From: DMER64 sp964542305
GTDB lineage: Bacteria > Bacteroidota > Bacteroidia > Bacteroidales > UBA932
Assembly: GCA_964542305.1 (NCBI GenBank)
Contig: CAZITX010000005.1
Coordinates: 1 to 64,000, forward strand
Length of the DNA: 64,000 bases
Direction: 5' to 3'
The position numbers and the translations under genes were made by a program. Below are positions 1 to 6,849 of the stretch, one piece after another. How positions within the stretch are numbered: position 1 is the stretch's first letter; each line of letters begins with the position of its first letter. Under the pieces are notes generated by a model that was not told where the DNA came from, ran no database searches, and saw only the letters and a program-made list of their open reading frames with translations.

Positions 1-291
1 CTGCGTGATCCACAGAATCAAACCTGCTGCAAAAATGGCCAGCATGGCGTAATTAATGCGTGAAAATGCAGTGGCACCCAACTCGGCAAAACGCTCAGGA
101 GCACTTCCGGTAAGGGTTTGTGGTTCTATACGATCCAGAAAAGGAATTTTGAGGACAAAATAGAGCAGTATGAAAACAACAATTGCCAACGGTGCGCCCA
201 GGCGGGCCATCCATTTTTCAAATCCCCGGCGATTGATTTCAGGAAGTTTTTCTACCCGGTAACGGTTGATATCCAGGGGATCGGATGCCAT
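1..291 (-). CDS. SLC13/DASS-family anion:sodium symporter, N-terminal fragment
   Basis: The first 97 codons of a membrane protein run off the left edge of the window. The ATG is at 291. The translation begins MASDPLDINRYRVEKLPEIN, followed by a cytoplasmic N-terminus, a hydrophobic helix around residues 33-47 and a second one near residues 81-95 ending in LILWIT. The stretch just before that helix (ERFAELGATAFSRINYAMLA) resembles the start of SLC13/DASS dicarboxylate or sulfate transporters, which commonly read ILWITEAIP here. It lies 11 bases behind a porin gene and is probably the last visible gene of the chaperone-pilin-porin transcript. The family call rests on only the N-terminus, so other ArsB/DASS-type carriers remain possible, and the substrate cannot be told. 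Confidence 0.55.
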   Translation of the reverse strand, partial: MASDPLDINRYRVEKLPEINRRGFEKWMARLGAPLAIVVFILLYFVLKIPFLDRIEPQTLTGSAPERFAELGATAFSRINYAMLAIFAAGLILWITQ

Positions 292-302
292 AAAGCCAAT
301 AA

Positions 303-1583
303 TTAAAAATCAATTTCCGTACGCAGGGACAAGCCGTGGTATTGAATCCCGGGTTCTCCATCCTTAATGCTTTTGTTGTCGGTATAGGTGTAATTCAGTA
401 CGATCTTAACGTTGTTGTTTACGTAATAATTCAGCCCGGCGGAAAAATTTTTTCCTTCACCTCCCAGTATATGGTGGCTGTTCAGGTTCAGGTAATCATA
501 ACGCAACAGCAATTCCAGGTCTCCCCATTTACGGCCGCGTACAGGCTGGGTAAATTCTCCGCAATGGGTGTCGTAACGTTGCCTGCCTCCGAAAAGAAGG
601 ATGCCCGCGTGCAGGTACCAACCGCTGAAATGCAGTCGCGAAATATCTCCCGTGTCCGATGATACGGGATCATTGAGTTGTACAAAACTGTGTATGTATT
701 CTCCCTGGAAACGAAATCCTTTGTAATGAGCTGCAAATTCGGTATTTAACAGCATGTTGTGATGAACATCCGGGATCATGTCGGTGTCCAGGTATTTTTT
801 CCGGTTGATGAACGTGGCGTTTCGGGTGCCAAGTTCCAATCCGCCGTATTTTTTTGGAGATACAGCCGAACTCGGAGTTCTGTATGAACCGGCCAGTGCC
901 AGGTGCAAACCCTTATCTTCAAAACCAAAGAAAGGCATGGCTATTACTTTTGCGGTAACCGAATAACCCGGGCCGCGTCCGTAATCCTTGTTGTTGTCCT
1001 GGACATCCTCATACATGTCTGCATCTTCAACGGGTTGGAAGAACAGTCCGGCAGATGCCAGCAGCCATTTGTGATTGGCCTGTACCTGGAGTCCCAGGTG
1101 ACGCGAGGGAACCAGGGCACTCACTGCCATAGGGCGTTCCATAAAAGCCAGGTAACGCGAGGTGTTGTTTTCTTCCATGGAAAACATTTCCTTGAAATTA
1201 CCTGCCTGAATCTCAATGAAACCAAGACCGCAATACCTCATATAGGCATCCTTGATTTCCGGAATTCCTTTGGAAAAATCCAAATCCAGCTGACCGAACC
1301 AGTTTTTGGTTACTTGTGCATTTACGGCAAAACGGGCGCGCCGGATGGCCACCCCGTTTCCGATGGGTTCCGCTCCGTCACTTTCTCCAAAGAAGACGGC
1401 TCCGTCAAGCTGAATGCGGCTGTCAATCCAGAATGAATAATTCCGTTCTTCTGCCTGCAGGGGAGTACGGTTCATTTTTACCCCGTACAGGCTTGTACGG
1501 GTTTCTTTGTCTAAACTGTCAATTTGTTGTGCGGCACTTGTCAGAGTGAAAGTGAGGGCCAGGATAAATAATAAAAAACGCAT
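303..1583 (-). CDS. OprO/OprP-type outer-membrane porin (second of tandem pair)
   Basis: This 426-residue outer-membrane beta-barrel has a signal peptide (MRFLLFILALTFTLTSAAQQ, cleavage near residue 18). The body alternates hydrophobic and polar residues and ends in Phe (LRTEIDF), the usual C-terminal signature of barrels inserted by BAM. Its FMERP, GNFKEMFSME and GRKWGDLELLLRYDYLNLN segments also occur, slightly altered, in the upstream porin, so the two are tandem paralogues of the phosphate-selective porin O/P family. I chose the ATG at 1583 because the signal peptide starts there; a longer in-frame reading from 1628 would overlap the upstream gene. The gap to the upstream stop is one base. 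Family members pass anions or other small solutes, and a following anion-symporter gene fits that. Co-transcription with a pilus-type chaperone is unexplained. Confidence 0.8.
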   Translation of the reverse strand: MRFLLFILALTFTLTSAAQQIDSLDKETRTSLYGVKMNRTPLQAEERNYSFWIDSRIQLDGAVFFGESDGAEPIGNGVAIRRARFAVNAQVTKNWFGQLDLDFSKGIPEIKDAYMRYCGLGFIEIQAGNFKEMFSMEENNTSRYLAFMERPMAVSALVPSRHLGLQVQANHKWLLASAGLFFQPVEDADMYEDVQDNNKDYGRGPGYSVTAKVIAMPFFGFEDKGLHLALAGSYRTPSSAVSPKKYGGLELGTRNATFINRKKYLDTDMIPDVHHNMLLNTEFAAHYKGFRFQGEYIHSFVQLNDPVSSDTGDISRLHFSGWYLHAGILLFGGRQRYDTHCGEFTQPVRGRKWGDLELLLRYDYLNLNSHHILGGEGKNFSAGLNYYVNNNVKIVLNYTYTDNKSIKDGEPGIQYHGLSLRTEIDF

Positions 1584-1584
1584 G

Positions 1585-2922
1585 TTAAAAAGTGATTTCA
1601 AAACGCAAAGATACGGAATGATAATCAACTCCCGCCCTTTGTACCGGTTCCACTATCACGGAATAGTCCGTGGAAGGGTATCCGTAAGCATCATGGCCTA
1701 TGTAAAACTGCCCGTTTCCGTTGGCATAGCGGTCGTTGTCAGTGTACATGTAATTAACTAAAAATTTTACGTTCTCATTTACGTGATATGTGATCCCTGC
1801 CGTATAATTCTGCACGGCTCCTCCCGTTACGGGATCAAAGTTCAGGTTCAGGTAGTCGTAACGAACCAGGATTTCCAGGTCTCCCCATTTGCGCCCTCTG
1901 TGCGGACTTAGAAAAGATCCGGTTTGCGTATCATAATGCTGGCGGCCCCCAAAGAGCATGATCCCGGTCTGGGCATACCAACCGTCAAAGTGGAGTGTGG
2001 AAACAGGACCTTGTATTCCGGTAAGGGGAACACCAAGCCGGAGCATGTTGTGTATGTATTCGGCCTGCATCCGCCATCCCTTGTAATAAGCGGCAAATTC
2101 CCCGTTAAAGAGGTATTGTTCCCTTACATTGCGAATTTCATACGTATCAAGGTAACGGTTTCTGTTGAGGGAGGCCAGGTTTTCCGGGTTGTACCTGACA
2201 AAAGGATAGGATCCCGTTATAGGATCTTTTATACGTATTCTGTATGATGCTCCCAGGCCAATATGAAGTCCAAGATCGTCCCTGTTTACAAAAGGCATGG
2301 CAACAGCTTTTACACACACGGACCGGGCATCAAAGGCGGTAGTAAATGAAGCCGAGTCTTCTTGGGGATACCTTGTTTTATCAAAAGAAACGCCTGCAGC
2401 TCCCAAAAACCAGTACAAACGGGTCCGGAATTGGATCCCCATCATTTCCGGCGGAGCCATGAGCTGAACAACCATAGGTCTTTCCATGAAAGGAAGGTCG
2501 CGGGGTAAAACAGCGGCTTCCATGGAAAACAAGTTCTCAAAATGACCGGCTTCTATCTCCAGGTTCTTGATTCCGGAATACGTGATATAGGCTTCCGTGA
2601 TCCTGGGTTTGAGTTGCGAAAAATCTACCTGGAACTCCCCAAACCAGTCACGGGCGATCTGGGTTTTCAGTCCCAGACGGGCCCTTCGTACGGCACCCCT
2701 TCCTGGAATGGGATCGTAGTCTGCGTAATACCCCATAAAAACACTGCCGTCCAGGTGTACAAATCCGTCCACCCACAAACGGAACGAACCTTCGGGAGTG
2801 TTCACGACACGAATCCCCCGTGGTTCTCCGGACAAACTGTCTTTAACGTTTTGACCCAAAACAGGCAAAACATACAGAGAACAAATAAGAAAAAGCAGGT
2901 TTTTTGTCACAACTATTCCCAT
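1585..2922 (-). CDS. OprO/OprP-type outer-membrane porin (first of tandem pair)
   Basis: The product is a 445-residue beta-barrel porin with a signal peptide (KNLLFLICSLYVLPVLGQ) and a C-terminal Phe (LRFEITF). It shares the FMERP, GHFENLFSMEA and GRKWGDLEILVRYDYLNLN blocks with its downstream neighbour. The ATG at 2922 overlaps the end of the DUF4402 gene by 10 bases. A GTG at 2910 would instead give MTKNLLFL without a long N-region. Either way, translation is probably coupled to the pilin-like gene. The gene sits in the position after chaperone and subunit where a chaperone-usher operon would normally carry the roughly 800-residue usher, but at 445 residues, without visible plug or usher N- and C-domains, it is not a classical usher. 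It is most safely read as a general porin. Confidence 0.8.
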   Translation of the reverse strand: MGIVVTKNLLFLICSLYVLPVLGQNVKDSLSGEPRGIRVVNTPEGSFRLWVDGFVHLDGSVFMGYYADYDPIPGRGAVRRARLGLKTQIARDWFGEFQVDFSQLKPRITEAYITYSGIKNLEIEAGHFENLFSMEAAVLPRDLPFMERPMVVQLMAPPEMMGIQFRTRLYWFLGAAGVSFDKTRYPQEDSASFTTAFDARSVCVKAVAMPFVNRDDLGLHIGLGASYRIRIKDPITGSYPFVRYNPENLASLNRNRYLDTYEIRNVREQYLFNGEFAAYYKGWRMQAEYIHNMLRLGVPLTGIQGPVSTLHFDGWYAQTGIMLFGGRQHYDTQTGSFLSPHRGRKWGDLEILVRYDYLNLNFDPVTGGAVQNYTAGITYHVNENVKFLVNYMYTDNDRYANGNGQFYIGHDAYGYPSTDYSVIVEPVQRAGVDYHSVSLRFEITF

Positions 2923-3392
2923 ACCAGGGAGAGTTGCAGGCTGCCTGTATATACGCCGCCGGGATTGGTGGCGTAATCGGCTATACCTATGGTGCCTCCC
3001 AGGTATACGGTCTTCGGGTTGTTTTTTAAATTATATAAAGGTGTAGAAGGCCAAAATGTGATGTTGTAGATTTCCCTGGTATAACCGCCGCCTTCGCGGG
3101 TAAGTATAACGGACCCGGGTACTGCAATATGGGTTACATCAGGGTTTCCCTTTTTTACGCCGTACAAATAAATTTCAGCGGGATGAAAAACGGAACTTTT
3201 AAGTTCAACGGATCCTGTTGCCGTACGGCTTAGGTTCCCGTTGTTGACATTTAATGAAACGGTTCCCCACCAGCCGGTTACGGCAACCTTGCCAAAATTG
3301 AAATTTTTAATGACATCCGCACCCAGCTGTGCTTTGACAGAAGTAGCTGTCAACAAAAGCAATAGAGCAAAGAGGGATAATTTCAATTTCAT
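2913..3392 (-). CDS. DUF4402 secreted pilin-like protein A (no N-terminal extension)
   Basis: This 159-residue secreted protein has a clear signal peptide (MKLKLSLFALLLLLTATSVKAQ). It shares the family framework: an early NFG motif, a central VELKSS...PAEIYLYG section and a C-terminal strand GVYTGSLQLSLVWE. That last segment has Gly 14 residues from the end and Trp as penultimate residue, matching the chaperone-recognised tail of pilins. Unlike its relatives, the mature protein reaches the NFG motif after about ten residues, so the N-terminal strand that could complete a neighbouring subunit is missing. Such subunits sit at an end of a fibre in classical systems. The gene lies 23 bases behind the chaperone gene and overlaps the porin gene by 10 bases. 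The DUF4402 assignment is by motif and is less certain here than for the others. Confidence 0.65.
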   Translation of the reverse strand: MKLKLSLFALLLLLTATSVKAQLGADVIKNFNFGKVAVTGWWGTVSLNVNNGNLSRTATGSVELKSSVFHPAEIYLYGVKKGNPDVTHIAVPGSVILTREGGGYTREIYNITFWPSTPLYNLKNNPKTVYLGGTIGIADYATNPGGVYTGSLQLSLVWE

Positions 3393-3415
3393 ACAGAGAA
3401 CACTAGAATTGAATT

Positions 3416-4258
3416 TTAGGGAAGCTCCAGTTGTGCGGAAGCATATGTTTCCGGCTTCACGTCCGACTGGGCGTTGTAAGTGATCAATAATTTTCCGGAA
3501 TCAAGACTCACTCCTTCGGGAGGATTCAGTTCCAGGCGGAATCTTCTAAGGGCATTGGGCGTATATACGGCAATTCCGTTCACTACACCCACAATGGTTT
3601 CCGTTCCTTCTGCAGATACATGGGTAACGTTCAGGTCCCCGTAAACGGACATGTTTCCGGAACGGTTGAAAGTCATTTGGAGTTGCGGGGATCCTTCTTC
3701 CGGTTTGTCCAGTACCAGATCGGAAATGTAAACTTCTGTGGTAGGTTCTCCCACACGGATGATCACGGGAATGGTGATCCCGAAGATGGGAATCAGCCGT
3801 ACGCTTACCGAGGTGGTATCCCGGTTGGGATCTTCCTCGCCAAGGGCCACCTGGTTGGGAACGGCGCGAAAATATACGTGTGAGCGGTATTCACCCGGAT
3901 CCAGACGTTCCCTCCCGACTACCTGCATGCGTACCGTCTGGGCTTCATTGGGGGCCAGGGTTACAGAACGGGGGAAGAACCGCAAGTGATTGTCGGCAAA
4001 AAACTGCCCGGGATCGGGTTCTGTAATTTCCTCAAAAGCACCTTCTTCAGTCATGCGGTATTGAATAAAGGAGATGTTATAGCGGGCCGTATCACGTCCT
4101 GTATTGGCCAGGTTCAGTTCCATCACCCTGCTGGAGCCGTCAAACACCACGCGGCGGGGTGTTACCAGCAGGTTTCCCTGTGCCTGGGCACGCGGTATCA
4201 TGACACCGGTAAAAGCCACCAATGCCAACAGAAAGACAATTTTTTTAGATTCAAACAT
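3416..4258 (-). CDS. PapD-like periplasmic pilus chaperone
   Basis: The product has 280 residues: a signal peptide (about residues 1-26, ending RAQAQ) and two immunoglobulin-like domains. The start of the first domain, LLVTPRRVVFDGSSRVMELN, matches the G1-type opening of PapD/FimC chaperones, including the Arg in the RxVFDG segment that anchors the subunit's C-terminal carboxylate. The second domain runs from about residue 170 (VYISDLVLDK). In this family the chaperone donates a strand to unfinished pilin folds in the periplasm and hands them to an outer-membrane usher. I could not find an unambiguous equivalent of the PapD Lys112. A TATCTTTG promoter lies 35 bases upstream. The gene stands between DUF4402 genes, so these are its likely clients. 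No usher is encoded nearby. Confidence 0.8.
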   Translation of the reverse strand: MFESKKIVFLLALVAFTGVMIPRAQAQGNLLVTPRRVVFDGSSRVMELNLANTGRDTARYNISFIQYRMTEEGAFEEITEPDPGQFFADNHLRFFPRSVTLAPNEAQTVRMQVVGRERLDPGEYRSHVYFRAVPNQVALGEEDPNRDTTSVSVRLIPIFGITIPVIIRVGEPTTEVYISDLVLDKPEEGSPQLQMTFNRSGNMSVYGDLNVTHVSAEGTETIVGVVNGIAVYTPNALRRFRLELNPPEGVSLDSGKLLITYNAQSDVKPETYASAQLELP

Positions 4259-4292
4259 TATCCGCAGATTTTAGAGTATTATACGAATCAAA

Positions 4293-4300
4293 CAAAGATA
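4293..4300 (-). promoter_or_regulatory. -7 promoter element TATCTTTG for the chaperone operon
   Basis: Read on the minus strand, TATCTTTG matches the Bacteroidota -7 consensus TAnnTTTG. It lies 34 bases before the chaperone ATG. The -33 region is not a good TTTG match. It would drive chaperone, pilin A, both porins and the transporter, which are separated by 23 bases or less. Confidence 0.6.
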
Positions 4301-4347
4301 ATAAAAAATTGTAAACTCCTAACACCTTTGATTTAAAGGGTATTTGT

Positions 4348-4890
4348 TTAATTGTAGGTAAAGGTGATGGTGTAAGTTCCCGTGTAGACGCCCACCGGGT
4401 TTTGTGAAAGGGATTCCACGTGAAGCCTGGCGCCAACGTAAAAGGTGAGCTTCCCGTTCATGTCCAGTTTTGCCGAGTTGGAAGGGGTTGAAAGCCATTC
4501 ATTTACCAGCATCTGGTGGGCCGGATTGGATGTATTTGTCAACGTGGTGGGGCCGGGTAAAGTGATGGAGACGCTACAATCGGGATATCCCACGACTTCA
4601 TACATTGCCGGACTGGGGACGCCGCCGGCGGCCAAATGAATGGCATTTCCTGTAGATGTTCGGTCCAGAGTAGGTGCAGGAGCAATGGTAATGGATCCCC
4701 CGCCTTCCCCGTCAATGAAGAATCGGCCGAAATTCAACGGAGCGGCTTCCGTGGCGGAAAGCACGTCAATCAACTCGGCAACGGCGGTGCTGGTGACTTC
4801 CGGATCCGGGTCAATGGCAAAAGACTGAACCGGGGAAAATCCCAGGAAAGCCACGGAGAGCAGGAACGGTATCCAATGTCTTGGTTTCAT
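4348..4890 (-). CDS. DUF4402 secreted pilin-like protein B
   Basis: This 180-residue protein has a signal peptide (cleavage near VQSFA, residue 25). The mature form begins with a polar and hydrophobic alternating stretch (EVTSTAVAELIDVLS) that could act as a donor strand, then the LNFGRF motif, a Gly-rich GGSITIAP turn and a C-terminal half with FYVGARLHV. It ends GVYTGTYTITFTYN, with Gly at -14 and penultimate Tyr. These are the features by which PapD-type chaperones recognise pilins. The gene is 89 bases upstream of the chaperone gene and separated from pilin C by a terminator-like hairpin, so it may have its own weak promoter (TACCTTTA at 4895-4902). Function as a fibre subunit is inferred from family and context. 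Confidence 0.75.
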   Translation of the reverse strand: MKPRHWIPFLLSVAFLGFSPVQSFAIDPDPEVTSTAVAELIDVLSATEAAPLNFGRFFIDGEGGGSITIAPAPTLDRTSTGNAIHLAAGGVPSPAMYEVVGYPDCSVSITLPGPTTLTNTSNPAHQMLVNEWLSTPSNSAKLDMNGKLTFYVGARLHVESLSQNPVGVYTGTYTITFTYN

Positions 4891-4917
4891 ATTTTAAAGG
4901 TACGTATTTTTTACCAG

Positions 4918-4952
4918 AAAACGCTTCCCCGGCATGCCGCAGGAAGCGTTTT
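4918..4952 (-). terminator. Hairpin terminator after pilin C gene
   Basis: An 11-base-pair perfect stem (AAAACGCTTCC with GGAAGCGTTTT) around a 13-base loop lies 24 bases behind the stop of the 4976-5488 gene on the minus strand. Its descending arm ends in TTTT. It separates pilin C from pilin B. Confidence 0.7.
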
Positions 4953-4975
4953 GTATTGTTGTTGGCTCTTAAATT

Positions 4976-5488
4976 TTATTGGTAGGCAAATTTTACCTGG
5001 TAAGTGCCGGAGTAAACACCCACGTCGATTCCGGAATTGGGAACAGTTAAGGTAGCTCCGACGTATACGGTGGCATCACCTGTGGAGCTCAATGTGACTG
5101 TGCTGGCCGATACGGTGAAAGAGGCCACATTCATAACATCCGAGCTGGTTGAATGAGAAAGGTTTACCGAACCGTTAGCAGGCAGGGTTACTTTAACAGT
5201 CTGGCTGGCCAGACCGCTGATATCAAACGAAGCGGAGCTGGGGGCACCACCGCCTATAGTAGCAACGGTTCCGGTAGTGGTAATGGCTCCGGCAGCGGTA
5301 CCGGCAACGGTAATTGTTCCGCCGCTTTCCCCGGCAATAAATTTACCGAAATTTAACTGATCCTCTTCACTGGCTGAAAGGGCTTCCACCAGTTCTGCAG
5401 TCGCTGTTGCCTCCACCTGTGCAAAACCGGTCAGTGGAAATCCTATTACCAGCAGACCTAATATTATGGGTACTATAAGCTTTTTCAT
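4976..5488 (-). CDS. DUF4402 secreted pilin-like protein C
   Basis: The product has 170 residues with a signal peptide ending LTGFAQ (about residue 23). The mature N-terminus EATATAELVEALSASEEDQ is followed by LNFGKF, then the Gly-rich GESGGTITVAGTAAG region. A very Ser/Thr/Val/Gly-rich beta-sandwich body follows, with VYVGATLTV and the ending GVYSGTYQVKFAYQ (Gly at -14, penultimate Tyr). It is the closest relative of pilin B in the locus: both have ATAELV(E/D)xLSA and LNFG(K/R)F. No cysteine is seen, so no disulphide in the fold. It is probably a structural fibre subunit. There is no convincing promoter directly upstream, so read-through from pilin D is likely. Confidence 0.78.
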   Translation of the reverse strand: MKKLIVPIILGLLVIGFPLTGFAQVEATATAELVEALSASEEDQLNFGKFIAGESGGTITVAGTAAGAITTTGTVATIGGGAPSSASFDISGLASQTVKVTLPANGSVNLSHSTSSDVMNVASFTVSASTVTLSSTGDATVYVGATLTVPNSGIDVGVYSGTYQVKFAYQ

Positions 5489-5520
5489 TGTTGTAATTGT
5501 TAAGTTCTTTTTTTAATTTT

Positions 5521-5560
5521 CCCCGGAACGCTCCATCCCATATGGAAGGAGCGACCGAGG
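5521..5560. other. Imperfect hairpin between pilin C and pilin D genes
   Basis: CGCTCC (5529-5534) pairs with GGAGCG (5548-5553) around a CCATATGG core, with outer CCGG/CCGAGG pairing. Neither side carries a good T-run in the transcript sense, so this may be an mRNA processing or attenuation structure rather than a terminator. Confidence 0.4.
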
Positions 5561-5585
5561 AAATATATATCAAAGGGTATGTATC

Positions 5586-6098
5586 TTATTCGTAAGTAAC
5601 AGTTACTGTAAATGAACCTGTATAAATATCAGAGGACTGTGTTGCGCCTACTGTCAAGTCAGCACCAACAGAGAAAGTTTCTTTTCCGGTAGTTGCATTA
5701 AGAGTCCCGGTTGCATTGTGTACAAAATTGTCTACTGTCATGGTCTGAGAAGTAGCTGCTCCTGTCAGGGTTATACTATTCTCAATTACTACCGTATAGC
5801 TAAGGCCGGCTTCGCCTACAACTGTAAATTCGGCGGCTTGAGGAGTGCGCGATGCAGTAACAAGCAAAGCGTCTGGATTTGTGGCGGTTCTAACTCCGGC
5901 AGGTGAAATTGTAACGGTGTTTGCAGCAGAAATGATGTCACCAAATTCCAATTCTTCATCATTTTCAATAGTAAGAGGAGTAACAATTCGTGCACCTGCT
6001 GAAGCAGTTGCTTCGTCTGTGTTTTGTCCGAAAGAAATGTTGGTGAAAGCGAAGATGGCTACTGAGAGCGTGAAAAATTTAAGAACTGTTGTTTTCAT
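5586..6098 (-). CDS. DUF4402 secreted pilin-like protein D
   Basis: The product has 170 residues with a signal peptide MKTTVLKFFTLSVAIFAFTN ending near SFGQ. The mature start TDEATASAGARIVTPLTI could be a donor strand and precedes the ELEFGDI motif. FSVGADLTV and the ending DIYTGSFTVTVTYE follow, with penultimate Tyr. The residue at -14 is Asp instead of the Gly seen in most siblings, but the Gly at -10 is kept. The gene has its own TATCTTTG promoter with an inverted repeat in the spacer, the best-defined promoter of the pilin group. This makes it a candidate for the major subunit; that ranking is inference. Confidence 0.75.
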   Translation of the reverse strand: MKTTVLKFFTLSVAIFAFTNISFGQNTDEATASAGARIVTPLTIENDEELEFGDIISAANTVTISPAGVRTATNPDALLVTASRTPQAAEFTVVGEAGLSYTVVIENSITLTGAATSQTMTVDNFVHNATGTLNATTGKETFSVGADLTVGATQSSDIYTGSFTVTVTYE

Positions 6099-6169
6099 AA
6101 TGAATATTTTAAATTGTTTTTTAAACTAAAAATTGACTTGTAAATGCGAGTCTTTTTTCAAACGTGGTA

Positions 6170-6177
6170 CAAAGATA
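6170..6177 (-). promoter_or_regulatory. -7 promoter element TATCTTTG upstream of pilin D
   Basis: TATCTTTG on the minus strand lies 71 bases before the ATG at 6098. A T-run (TTTT) about 19 bases further upstream can serve as a weak -33. The leader would be roughly 65 bases. Confidence 0.6.
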
Positions 6178-6183
6178 TGCCAC

Positions 6184-6196
6184 CCGTTATTAACGG
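6184..6196. promoter_or_regulatory. Inverted repeat CCGTTA-T-TAACGG in promoter spacer
   Basis: A perfect 6-1-6 inverted repeat sits between the -33 and -7 positions of the pilin D promoter, the classic place for an operator. The core CGTTANTAACG recurs at 58501-58511. Confidence 0.45.
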
Positions 6197-6275
6197 AAAA
6201 ATGGTTTCAACATAAACGGGGGTTTTATCTACGAACTGCCTTTTTTGCTCAACGACGAACTAAAATATTAGGTAG

Positions 6276-6806
6276 TTAGTCATAGGAAATGGTCACGGTA
6301 AAGGTACCCGTGTACTGGCCCAATTGCTGTCCCCACCAGAAGGTGGTTGTGCCGCCCACATAAAACACGTCTTCGCCGGAAGCACCCAGTTGCAGGCTGG
6401 TTGCAGAACTGGTCAGATCCAGGTTGAGGCTGCTTGAACCTCCTGCATGAGAAAGCGGAAATGTCCAATCGGGGACGGAAACGTTTACGGACGCATAGGG
6501 GGTTCCTGTTACCCTGAATTTGGCGGCGGAGACAGCCCCTGCACTCGGCAAAAGGGAGGCAACTCCGGAAGCGGTGCGCTGCGGGTTCTCTTCTGCGGTA
6601 ACTGTAACGGTTCCTGTTCCCGGTCCGGGAGAGGCAAATCCGAATGAAAGGTTGGATTCTTTGGCAATGGACAGGGGAATGATCACTTCAATTTCAAGTT
6701 GCGCGGTCAGGGGTACGTACATTGTATTGGATTGTCCGTACATAACGGAAAACCCGCCCAAAAAGAGCATAGACAATAGAAATCTGTATTTTGCGGCGCT
6801 TCTCAT
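6276..6806 (-). CDS. DUF4402 secreted pilin-like protein E
   Basis: Read from the ATG at 6806 this is a 176-residue protein with a signal peptide (MRSAAKYRFLLSMLFLGGFS...MYGQ). A longer reading from 6962 would run into the divergent regulator gene and lacks a signal. The mature N-terminus NTMYVPLTAQLEIEVIIPLS is strongly alternating, consistent with a donor strand, then LSFGFA, a GTVTVTAEENPQRTASG repeat-like segment and FYVGGTTTF. It ends GQYTGTFTVTISYD with Gly at -14 and penultimate Tyr. The gene is divergent from the sigma-54-type regulator, with 43 bases between starts. The closeness suggests the regulator controls this cluster, but no sigma-54 promoter was found. Confidence 0.75.
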   Translation of the reverse strand: MRSAAKYRFLLSMLFLGGFSVMYGQSNTMYVPLTAQLEIEVIIPLSIAKESNLSFGFASPGPGTGTVTVTAEENPQRTASGVASLLPSAGAVSAAKFRVTGTPYASVNVSVPDWTFPLSHAGGSSSLNLDLTSSATSLQLGASGEDVFYVGGTTTFWWGQQLGQYTGTFTVTISYD

Positions 6807-6813
6807 TCGATCA

Positions 6814-6821
6814 CAAAGGTA
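6814..6821 (-). promoter_or_regulatory. -7 promoter element TACCTTTG for pilin E
   Basis: On the minus strand TACCTTTG ends seven bases before the ATG at 6806. With initiation a few bases after the element, the mRNA would have almost no leader. It lies back to back with the regulator promoter. Confidence 0.5.
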
Positions 6822-6836
6822 CATAAAAATATTTTT

Positions 6837-6844
6837 TACATTTG
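6837..6844 (+). promoter_or_regulatory. -7 promoter element TACATTTG for the response regulator
   Basis: TACATTTG ends five bases before the regulator ATG at 6850, so the transcript is probably leaderless. It is divergent from the pilin E promoter 16 bases away. Confidence 0.5.
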
Positions 6845-6849
6845 TACCC

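Noticed and set aside
1585..2922. Classical fimbrial usher
   Set aside because: At 445 residues with OprO/P-like blocks and no plug or periplasmic domains it is a porin, not a FimD/PapC homologue.
6161..6200. Sigma-54 promoter before pilin D (TGGCATATCTTTGTA on the minus strand)
   Set aside because: GG is followed 10 bases later by TA, not GC, so the -12 element is missing. The same bases form a good TATCTTTG -7 element.
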